This document shows positions 43,037 through 50,256 of a stretch of 64,000 bases of DNA, piece after piece. The notes beneath the pieces were generated by a model that worked only from the letters and a program-made list of their open reading frames with translations, did not search any database and was not told the origin of the DNA. This DNA is from Microbacterium bovistercoris (GTDB lineage: Bacteria > Actinomycetota > Actinomycetes > Actinomycetales > Microbacteriaceae), in contig NZ_QUAB01000046.1 of assembly GCF_003387575.1 (NCBI RefSeq), forward strand, positions 62,001-126,000, read 5' to 3'. Each line of letters opens with the position of its first letter. Position 1 is the first letter of the stretch. A program made the position numbers and the translations under genes.

Positions 43037-46000
43037 GCCACCCGCCCCGAGCTGCAGAACCACGTCAGCTGCGCGTCGATCGTCAGGACGATGCGAGACC
43101 AGCACCACGATGCGGTCTTCCGTGGCGCCGCGGACGTCGGCCATCATCGCCTCCGCTGCGGGCGCGTCCAGATGCGCGGTGGGCTCGTCGAGCAGGACGA
43201 CGTCCGCCCGCGTGAGCAGGGCGCGCGCCACAGCGAGACGCTGACGCTCTCCGCCGGAGAGCGCCGAGCCGCCGGCACCGACCCTGGCGTCCAGGCCGAG
43301 ACGCTGCTCCAGCGACCCCAGACCTGCCATCCGCAGCACGGCCCGCATCTCCGCATCACCCGCCGCGTCCTCTCGCGAACGTGCGAGCAGCAGATTCCCG
43401 CGGATGGTCGAGTCGAACACGTATGCGTCCTGGGGGCACCAGGCCACCCTCCCCCGCCAATCCCGCTCGGACAGCCGGGTGATGGCGACGTCGTCGGCCA
43501 GTATCGCCCCGCGCTGCACCGGCAGGGCACCCATGATCGCAGACAGCAGCGTGGACTTGCCCGAGCCCGATGCCCCATCCAGCACCAGCCACCGCCCGCG
43601 CGTTGCGAGCCCGCTGACTCCGGCGACGGCGGGTGCAGGGGTACCGGGGTACCGGATGCTCACGTCGTCGAGTTCCAGCTCGCGAACAGGAGCGTCCAGC
43701 CGGGAGGTGCCCCAGGCGACGGCGGGCGCAGGCTCCAGCACCGGCGAGAGCCGGGAGATCAGCGCGCGCAGCGCAGGCATCCGCCCGACCGCATCGACGA
43801 GTGCCACGAGGGGCTCGGCCATCGCCAGCGCGACCAGCGCGACGACCGACGCGCGTTCCGCGGGCAGATCCGGCGCGAGCAGCGGGACCAGGATGCCGAG
43901 CAGCGTGACGCCTGCGGTGACCACGGCGGCGCCGAGCCCTGCCGACCACGCGGCCCGGCGCTCTGCCGTGGCGAGCTGGTCCGCACTGCTGTCGAGAACG
44001 ACCAGAGCCGCCGGCGCCGCTCCGTTGGTGCGCAGGTCGTCGGCCGCCGCGCCCAGCGCGGATGTGCCGCGCACGATCTCTGACCTCGCTGCGACACGGG
44101 CGGATCCGGCACGGCGCTCCGAGAAGAGAGCGAGCAGCGCGGCGAGGACGACGGCGAGCAGGAGCACCACGGCGACGGTGACGGTGAGCGCGGGGGCCAC
44201 GAGACCCGTCGTCACGACGGCGGCCAGCAGCACGAGCACGCCTGCGCCGAGCGGCGGCAGCACCCGCGGCAGCTGGTCGCGCAGATCACCGGCGAGCGTG
44301 ACGAGATAGTCCAGCGGTGCACCTCCGGCGAGCAGCCTTCTCGAGCCGGCTCCCCGTGCCGCGATCGCGCCCCACAGCCTCAGCCGCAGCGCATCGACCA
44401 CGCGCAGTGTCGCACGGTGCGTGACGAGGCGCTCCGCGTAGCGGCTCACCGCACGACCGATGCCGAAGGCGCGCACGCCGACGATCGCGACCAGGAGGTA
44501 CATGATGTACTCCTCGATGCTGGCACGGACGATCAGCCAGCCCGACAGTGCGGTCAAGGTGATCCCGAAGCCTGCCGTCAGCGCCGCCAGCAGGATGGAA
44601 CCCGCCCACACCCAGCGGTGCGGTCGCAGCAGCGAGCGCAGCGTGAGCCCGGCCCCGACCTGCGCTGCTTCCTGCACCTGTGCAGTCTCCGGCTCGCGTG
44701 AACCGGATGCCGCGGGCGCGGCGACTGCGCCGCCGGCCCCCTGCGTGCGAGCCGGTGTCGCAACCGCCCCGTCGAGTGCGATCCGCCATTCGGCCAGTGC
44801 CAGCGTCTCCGGCTCGTGCGTGGCGAGCACCACCACGCAGCGACGGGAGCGGCGCAGCACGGCCGCCCGCACGAGGTCGGCCGACTGCCGATCCAGGTGC
44901 GCGGTCGGCTCGTCGAGCAGGAGCAGACGCGCCCCCTGGTCGACGCGGGCCAGCGCACGCGCCACGGCCAGGCGCCGCTGCTCCCCCGGGCTGAGCTCGG
45001 CGGTGGCGGCATCCCCGAGCGGATCGAGCCCGAGCTCCGCAAGCGCCTCGGGGCCCGCCCCGAACAGGGCCAGCTCGGCGCGGGGCGTGACGGCGAAGAA
45101 CTGCGGCGCCTGCGGCGCCCATGCCACATCTCCGGCACTCACCCCGGTGATGGCTCCGCCGGCTGACGCGTCCGGCGGCAGCGTGCCGGCGAGGGCGGCC
45201 AGCAGTGTCGACTTGCCCGCTCCGCTGGGCCCCGTGAGCGCCGTGATGCCGGCGAGCGTGGCCGAGACGCCATCGATCACGGCGCTCGCGCTTCCTGCGT
45301 AGCGGACTGTGACGCCGCTGAGCCGCACCGGCCCGGATCCGTCGCGCCGAAGGTCGTGGCGCTGCGGCCGCTGGAGCAGTTCCTGCGCTCTGCCGAGCGC
45401 GGACAGGCCGTCCTGCGAGGCGTGGAATGCGGCACCGAGCTCGCGCAGAGCGAGGAAGCACTCCGGCGCGAGAATGAGGGCCACCAGCGCCGGCTCGAGC
45501 TCCATCGTTCCGTTCAGCAGGCGGAGGCCGAGCAGCACGGCGACGACGGCCACCGAGAGCGTCGCGATCAGTTCCAGCGCGAGGGCGGACAGGAACGCCC
45601 AGCGCAGGGTCTCCTCGGTGCGCTCCCGATACCTCCGCTGCACGGCGTCGAGGGCGCGGGTCTGCTCGCGCACCCGGCCGAGCCCGACGATCACGGGGAG
45701 GCCGCGAGCGAGCTCGGCGAGATGGTCGGCGAGCCGGGTGAGCGCGGTGAGCGCGGCATCCGTCCGCTCCTGAGTGTGCTTGCCGATCAGCACCATGAAC
45801 AATGGGACCAGGGGCAGCGTCAGGACGACGACGAGGGCGCTCAACCAGTCCGCTCCGAGGATGCGCAGCCCCACGATGATCGGCACGACGGCGGCCGAGA
45901 TCGTGGCAGGAACGGACTGCACGTAGTAGTCGTCGATCGCGTCCAGCCCGTCGGCGGCGAGGACGGCGGTGCCGCCTCCGGATTCTCCGCCGTCGGCGAG

Positions 46001-46354
46001 CCGCCGCCACAGGCGTCCGCGCAGCTCGCGCTTGACGCCGGTGGCGATGCGGCGGGCGAGCACCGCGGTGCCCCATTCGCCGCCGACGCGCAGGACGACG
46101 CCCAGTGCTCCGAGAATGACGATGGCCCGGGTCGTGCGCTCGTCGAGACCCGTGCCGGCGAGGGCCGCGATTCCGCGCGCCACGGACTCGGCGATCAGCA
46201 CCAGGCCGAGGGCTCGCAGCGCCGCGAGGACGCCCAGTCCGTACAGGGCGCTGCGAGGGGCGGGGCCCATGCCGGGTCGGGCCGCTGGCGCGGTCGCCGC
46301 CGCGCGACGCGCCTCACTCACCCAGGGATCATTCATGACCGGCTGACGACTCAC
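42989..46354 (-). CDS. cydDC: Fused cytochrome bd assembly ABC exporter CydDC
   Basis: A 1121-residue fusion of the two half-transporters needed to assemble cytochrome bd; in E. coli CydDC exports thiols and/or handles heme. The first half has a six-helix domain and an ATPase with Walker A GPSGAGKST (375-383) and a SPGEQRR signature. The second repeats this with GASGSGKST (about 927-935), LSGGERQR (from 1032) and LLDEPTAHLDAP. GTG 46354 is taken as start because TAGAAT lies exactly six bases before it, making the mRNA leaderless; ATG 46336 is the alternative. It is physically separated from cydAB by the repressor and protease genes but shares their operator. Confidence 0.93.
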   Translation of the reverse strand: MSRQPVMNDPWVSEARRAAATAPAARPGMGPAPRSALYGLGVLAALRALGLVLIAESVARGIAALAGTGLDERTTRAIVILGALGVVLRVGGEWGTAVLARRIATGVKRELRGRLWRRLADGGESGGGTAVLAADGLDAIDDYYVQSVPATISAAVVPIIVGLRILGADWLSALVVVLTLPLVPLFMVLIGKHTQERTDAALTALTRLADHLAELARGLPVIVGLGRVREQTRALDAVQRRYRERTEETLRWAFLSALALELIATLSVAVVAVLLGLRLLNGTMELEPALVALILAPECFLALRELGAAFHASQDGLSALGRAQELLQRPQRHDLRRDGSGPVRLSGVTVRYAGSASAVIDGVSATLAGITALTGPSGAGKSTLLAALAGTLPPDASAGGAITGVSAGDVAWAPQAPQFFAVTPRAELALFGAGPEALAELGLDPLGDAATAELSPGEQRRLAVARALARVDQGARLLLLDEPTAHLDRQSADLVRAAVLRRSRRCVVVLATHEPETLALAEWRIALDGAVATPARTQGAGGAVAAPAASGSREPETAQVQEAAQVGAGLTLRSLLRPHRWVWAGSILLAALTAGFGITLTALSGWLIVRASIEEYIMYLLVAIVGVRAFGIGRAVSRYAERLVTHRATLRVVDALRLRLWGAIAARGAGSRRLLAGGAPLDYLVTLAGDLRDQLPRVLPPLGAGVLVLLAAVVTTGLVAPALTVTVAVVLLLAVVLAALLALFSERRAGSARVAARSEIVRGTSALGAAADDLRTNGAAPAALVVLDSSADQLATAERRAAWSAGLGAAVVTAGVTLLGILVPLLAPDLPAERASVVALVALAMAEPLVALVDAVGRMPALRALISRLSPVLEPAPAVAWGTSRLDAPVRELELDDVSIRYPGTPAPAVAGVSGLATRGRWLVLDGASGSGKSTLLSAIMGALPVQRGAILADDVAITRLSERDWRGRVAWCPQDAYVFDSTIRGNLLLARSREDAAGDAEMRAVLRMAGLGSLEQRLGLDARVGAGGSALSGGERQRLAVARALLTRADVVLLDEPTAHLDAPAAEAMMADVRGATEDRIVVLVSHRPDDRRAADVVLQLGAGGSGGEPAEAVAHAGRA

Positions 46355-46360
46355 CCAGCA

Positions 46361-46366
46361 ATTCTA
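46361..46366 (-). promoter_or_regulatory. -10 element of cydDC (leaderless start, inside the operator)
   Basis: TAGAAT on the minus strand, exactly six bases before GTG 46354; five of its bases belong to the operator arm at 46362-46378. Confidence 0.6.
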
Positions 46367-46378
46367 CGTGGCGTAGAA
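46362..46378. promoter_or_regulatory. cyd operator 2 (upstream of cydDC)
   Basis: The perfect palindrome TTCTACG-TGG-CGTAGAA, same 7-bp arms and 3-base spacing as operator 1. It covers the -10 region of cydDC, so bound repressor would block RNA polymerase. Confidence 0.75.
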
Positions 46379-46433
46379 GTATGGGCGGCACAATGCCGTA
46401 GCCGAGTCCGCTGCCGCGTGCGAGGATCAGGAC

Positions 46434-47018
46434 ATGGCTGCCGAAGGCACCACCGCGTATCGGGCCCGTCTGCTGAGCACCGACACCTGGGACGACTTCG
46501 CCGCACTCGTCAAGGAGAACAACGGCGTGTGGGGCGGTTGCTGGTGCATGGGATTCCACACCGAGGGCCTCGACGAGCACAGCGCCGAGGCCAACCGCGC
46601 GAACAAGCTCGAGCACGTGCGGCGCGGAACGGTGCACCAGGTGCTCGTCTACGACGGCGACCGATGCGCCGGGTGGTGCCAGTTCGGCAGACCCGACGAA
46701 GTCGCCCGCATCCTGAACCAGAAGAAGTACGAGAGCGGACTCATCGACCTGCCGGACTGGCGGATCGGCTGCATCTTCACGGGCAAGGGCCACCGGCGCG
46801 CCGGCGTGGCCCGCGCAGCCGTCGCCGGCGCCCTCGCCGCGATCGAGGAGGCCGGCGGGGGCACCGTGGAGGCGTACCCCGAGCAGGATGCGGAACGCGC
46901 CCCGCAGCGCGGCGCCTACTTCCACACCGGGCCGGAGAGCCTGTTCGAGGGCTTCGGGTTCGTGCGCGACCGACGGATCGCGAAGTGGCGCTGGGTGATG
47001 CGCGCGGACGTGCCGTAG
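46434..47018 (+). CDS. GNAT-family N-acetyltransferase
   Basis: A 194-residue acetyltransferase-fold protein. The central CIFTGKGHRRAGVARAAVAGALAAI is the acetyl-CoA-binding motif A (Q/RxxGxG/A type); the N-terminal part GVWGGCWCMGFHTEG and the closing FEGFGFVRDRRIAKWRWVM are typical of a widespread subgroup with no known substrate. ATG 46434 is preceded by AGGA. It is divergent from cydDC and lies beyond operator 2, so its expression might also be affected; this is untested. Confidence 0.82.
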   Translation: MAAEGTTAYRARLLSTDTWDDFAALVKENNGVWGGCWCMGFHTEGLDEHSAEANRANKLEHVRRGTVHQVLVYDGDRCAGWCQFGRPDEVARILNQKKYESGLIDLPDWRIGCIFTGKGHRRAGVARAAVAGALAAIEEAGGGTVEAYPEQDAERAPQRGAYFHTGPESLFEGFGFVRDRRIAKWRWVMRADVP

Positions 47019-47024
47019 CCGTCC

Positions 47025-48014
47025 TCAGCGCGCCACGGGCGTGACCTGGAAGCGCGCCCGATAGTCGGTCGGCGTGACTCCGAGCCTGCGGCGGAAAGCC
47101 CGGGTCAGGGTGTCGACGGTGCCGAAGCCGCAGTCGGCCGCCACGCGCTGCAGCGTGTCCTCCCCCGTCTCCAGGCGGCTGCGCGCGACCTCGACCCGCA
47201 CGGATTCGACGTAGGCGGCCGGCGTCATCCCGAGCTCCGCCTTGAAGATCCGCGTGAGCTGGCGATCGCTCACGTGCACCCTGGCGGCGAGCTCGGGAAC
47301 GTTCAGCGGTCTCGTGAGATGTGCGGCGATGTGGTGCCGGAGCTCCTCGATCCGCGGCGTCGTCGAGACGTTGCTCAGAGCCACGCTGAACTGGCTCTGC
47401 CCGCTGGGCCGTTTCGCGTACATGACGAGCTGCCGCGCCACACGCACGGCGTGCTCCTGTCCGAAGTCCTCGGCGACGAGGGCGAGGCTGAGATCAAGGC
47501 ACGCGGTCAGCCCCGCGCCGGTCCAGACGCCACCCTCCCGGATGAAGATCGGGTCCGGGTCGACGGTCACCGCCGGATGCTCCGCAGCCAGCTGCGCGGC
47601 GGTCGACCAGTGCGTCGTCGCGCGTAGACCGTCCAGCAGGCCGGCAGCGGCGAGGACGTGCGCCCCCACGCAGACGGATACCACTCGCCGAGAGCCCGGC
47701 GCCAGCGCCTGCACCCGCCGCACGATCACGGGATCGACGACGGCACGCACGCCACCACCGTCACGCTCGACCGCGCCGGGCACGATGAGCGTGTCGATGC
47801 GGCGGCCGGCGAGCTGGTCGAACGTCGCGTCCGGCAGCACGCGCACTCCGGCGGATGTCGTCACCGGCGCCATGTCCTCGGCGACGAGCAGCACCTCGTA
47901 GCCGGAGGGCTCGTTCATCTCGCGTTCCAGCAGCGAGAACACCTCGGCCGGTCCGGTGACGTCGAGCAGGTCGACACCGGTGAACACGGTGACGACGATC
48001 AGCCGGCGGATCAT
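47025..48014 (-). CDS. GlxA-type AraC regulator with DJ-1/PfpI domain
   Basis: A 329-residue regulator. The N-terminal half is a class I amidotransferase-like DJ-1/PfpI domain (VVTVFTGVDLLDVTGPAEVFSLLE, VVSVCVGAHVLAAAGLLDG with the nucleophile-elbow cysteine); the C-terminal half holds the AraC double HTH (LNVPELAARVHVSDRQLTRIFKAELGMTPAAYVESVRVEVARSRL, FGTVDTLTRAFRRRLGVTPTDYR). Such proteins sense small ligands. ATG 48014 is chosen because GAGGAG sits five bases upstream; GTG 48020 would overlap it. It is divergent from an isochorismatase-family hydrolase, its likely target. Confidence 0.9.
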   Translation of the reverse strand: MIRRLIVVTVFTGVDLLDVTGPAEVFSLLEREMNEPSGYEVLLVAEDMAPVTTSAGVRVLPDATFDQLAGRRIDTLIVPGAVERDGGGVRAVVDPVIVRRVQALAPGSRRVVSVCVGAHVLAAAGLLDGLRATTHWSTAAQLAAEHPAVTVDPDPIFIREGGVWTGAGLTACLDLSLALVAEDFGQEHAVRVARQLVMYAKRPSGQSQFSVALSNVSTTPRIEELRHHIAAHLTRPLNVPELAARVHVSDRQLTRIFKAELGMTPAAYVESVRVEVARSRLETGEDTLQRVAADCGFGTVDTLTRAFRRRLGVTPTDYRARFQVTPVAR

Positions 48015-48028
48015 GGGCACTCCTCAGC

Positions 48029-48067
48029 GATGTCGGTTTCTGCGGCTTGAATGACATTGCCGACATC
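48029..48067. promoter_or_regulatory. Inverted repeat between the AraC regulator and the hydrolase
   Basis: GATGTCGG (48029-48036) and CCGACATC (48060-48067), an 8-bp dyad with a 23-base centre (31 bases between equivalent positions, close to three helical turns) in the divergent gap. Confidence 0.45.
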
Positions 48068-48129
48068 AGCGGCGGCTTCTAGCGTAGACGGTGCCCCTCA
48101 CCGGGGGCACTTCCCCGAAAGGACCCAGA

Positions 48130-48717
48130 ATGGCCACTCCCCTGCGCGAACTCGACGGTCACCCGCAGACGCCTGCGACGCTCGCCGAATCGACGCTCAT
48201 CCTCGTCGACTACCAGAACACCTACACGCAGGGCGTTATGGAGCTCGAGGGCTGGTCCGAGGCACTGGATGCCGCGGAGGGCCTGCTCACCCGCGCCCGT
48301 CGCGAGGGCGCGAAGGTCATCCACGTGCAGCACGACGGCGGCGAGGGCAGCCCCTACGACATCCGCGCCGACATCGGGCGCATCCATCCCCGCGTCGCCC
48401 CGATCGAGGGCGAGCCCGTGGTGGTGAAGTCGGCGCCGAACGGTTTCGTGGGCACCGACCTCGGAGATCGCGTGGACGCGGCGGGCAACCAGGACGTGAT
48501 CGTCGTGGGGTTCATGACCCACATGTGCGTGACGTTCACGTCGGAGGGCGCCTTCCTGCGCGGCAACCGGGTCACGGTCGTGGCGGACGCCTGCGCGACG
48601 AGGGCGCTGCCGTCGGCTGCCGGAGAGGTCAGCGCGGCCGACCTGCATCGCGGAGCGCTGGCGACCATCGGCGATGTGTACGCCCAGGTCGTGCGGAACG
48701 CCGACGCGCTGCGCTGA
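48130..48717 (+). CDS. Isochorismatase-family cysteine hydrolase
   Basis: A 195-residue hydrolase of the isochorismatase-like fold. The triad is visible: Asp in STLILVDYQNTY, Lys in VVVKSAPNGFVGTDL and Cys in VGFMTHMCVTFTSEGAF. Members hydrolyse nicotinamide, N-carbamoyl amides or isochorismate; this subgroup cannot be assigned further. ATG 48130 follows GAAAGGA. Divergent transcription from a DJ-1/AraC regulator is a common arrangement for this family and suggests induction by the substrate. Confidence 0.87.
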   Translation: MATPLRELDGHPQTPATLAESTLILVDYQNTYTQGVMELEGWSEALDAAEGLLTRARREGAKVIHVQHDGGEGSPYDIRADIGRIHPRVAPIEGEPVVVKSAPNGFVGTDLGDRVDAAGNQDVIVVGFMTHMCVTFTSEGAFLRGNRVTVVADACATRALPSAAGEVSAADLHRGALATIGDVYAQVVRNADALR

Positions 48718-48740
48718 CCCAGGGGCCGAGGGTCAGGCGC
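48711..48740. terminator. Possible bidirectional terminator between hydrolase and SulP genes
   Basis: CTGACCC (48714-48720) pairs with GGGTCAG (48730-48736), extended by GCG/CGC with a one-base bulge, around a 9-base loop. Both convergent stop codons lie within the stem. No T run follows. Confidence 0.4.
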
Positions 48741-50256
48741 TCCCGTCCAGCGACCCGCTCAGCCGCCCGTGGAAGGCGCGGCTGTGCGGGTTCAGCCCCA
48801 CGAGTTCCACCGTCGCCCCGTGCGCGGCGTACTTCGTCTCAATCGCGTCCAGTGCGGCGACGCTGCTCGCGTCCCACACGTGCGAGCGGCTGAGATCGAT
48901 GACGACGCGATCGGGATCGTCCACGTAGGAGAATCTGTCCACCAGATCGTTGCTCGATGCGAAGAACAGCGGGCCGAGCACGCGGTAGCGCGCCACCGCA
49001 CCCCCCTCGACGATCTCCCGTTCGACGGAGGTCACGTGTGCGATCCGGCGGGCGAACAGCACAAGGGCCAGGAGCACGCCGACGCCCACGCCGGTGGCGA
49101 GGTTCCCGGTCGCGACGACCACCGCGACGGTGACGAGCATGACGGCGGTCTCCGAGAGGGGCATCCGCTTCAGCGTCGAAGGTCGCACGCTGTGCCAGTC
49201 GATCGTCCGGAGCGCGACGACCATCATGACGGCGGCCAGGGCGGCCATCGGGATCGCTGCCATCACCGGCGAGAGCACGGCCACGAGCAGCAGCAGGAAC
49301 AGTCCGGCGATCACGGTCGAGACGCGGCTGCGCGCCCTGCCGAGCTGCACGTTCACGACGGTCTGGCCGATCATCGCGCAGCCGGCGACCCCGCCCCAGA
49401 ACCCGGCGAGGATGTTCGCGACACCGAGACCCCAGGACTCGCGGGACTTCGAGGAGTGGCTGTCGGTGAGATCGTCGACGAGCTTCGCCGTGAGCAGGCT
49501 CTCCAGCAGGCCGACCAGCGCGGCGCCGATCGCGGTGGGCAGGATGATCTGCAGCGTGGTCAGGTCGAGGGGCACGGTCCACGGGGTGAGACCGGGAAGT
49601 CCGCCGCTGACCGTGCCCTCATCGCCGACGGTGGGCACGTTCAACCCGAAGATCATCGCCGCAGCCGTGACGACGACGATGGCGACCAGCGGCGCGGGCA
49701 CCGCGGTGGTGATCTTCGGGAGCAGCACGACGATGAGGATCGTCGCGGCGAACAGGGGGTACACCATCCACGGCACATCGATGACGTGCGACACCTGCGC
49801 CACGAAGATGAGCACGCCGAGAGCGTTGACGAAACCGATCATGACCGAGCGCGGGATGTACCGGACCAGCCGCGCCAGCCCGAAGACTCCGAAGAGCACC
49901 TGCAGGACGCCGACGAGCAGAACCGTCGGCAGGACGTACTCGGTGCCGTGCACGGCCACCATCGGGGCGATCACGAGTGCGACGGATCCGGCCGCGGCCG
50001 AGACCATCGCCGGCCGGCCGCCGAGGAACGACATCGCGATGGCGAGCGTCACCGACGAGATCAGCGCGACATCAGGGCCCACACCCGAGATCAGCGAGAA
50101 CGAGATGACCTCGGGGATGAGCGCGAGCGTGGTGACCATGCCCGCGAGCACCTCGGTGCTCAGCAGGCGCGGATGCCGAAGGACTGCGAGCGCCGGTACC
50201 TGCCCGTTGGGCAGCCGGTACGCGGTCGACTCAGGCGCGGACGGTGAGAGCGGCAT
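48733..50256 (-). CDS. SulP family anion transporter with STAS domain
   Basis: A 507-residue transporter of the SLC26/SulP family. The membrane domain (about 30-385) has LSTEVLAGMVTTLALIPEVISFSLISGVGP, SFLGGRPAMVSAAAGSVALV and GFWGGVAGCAMIGQTVVNVQLG, typical of bicarbonate/sulfate-type carriers. The C-terminal STAS domain includes RVVIDLSRSHVWDASSVAALDAI. Substrate is an anion, likely bicarbonate, sulfate or a dicarboxylate. ATG 50256 has the ribosome site GGAGGA, and both lie inside the last codons of jetC, overlapping it by 26 bases. It therefore occupies the place where jetD is normally found. Confidence 0.9.
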   Translation of the reverse strand: MPLSPSAPESTAYRLPNGQVPALAVLRHPRLLSTEVLAGMVTTLALIPEVISFSLISGVGPDVALISSVTLAIAMSFLGGRPAMVSAAAGSVALVIAPMVAVHGTEYVLPTVLLVGVLQVLFGVFGLARLVRYIPRSVMIGFVNALGVLIFVAQVSHVIDVPWMVYPLFAATILIVVLLPKITTAVPAPLVAIVVVTAAAMIFGLNVPTVGDEGTVSGGLPGLTPWTVPLDLTTLQIILPTAIGAALVGLLESLLTAKLVDDLTDSHSSKSRESWGLGVANILAGFWGGVAGCAMIGQTVVNVQLGRARSRVSTVIAGLFLLLLVAVLSPVMAAIPMAALAAVMMVVALRTIDWHSVRPSTLKRMPLSETAVMLVTVAVVVATGNLATGVGVGVLLALVLFARRIAHVTSVEREIVEGGAVARYRVLGPLFFASSNDLVDRFSYVDDPDRVVIDLSRSHVWDASSVAALDAIETKYAAHGATVELVGLNPHSRAFHGRLSGSLDGSA

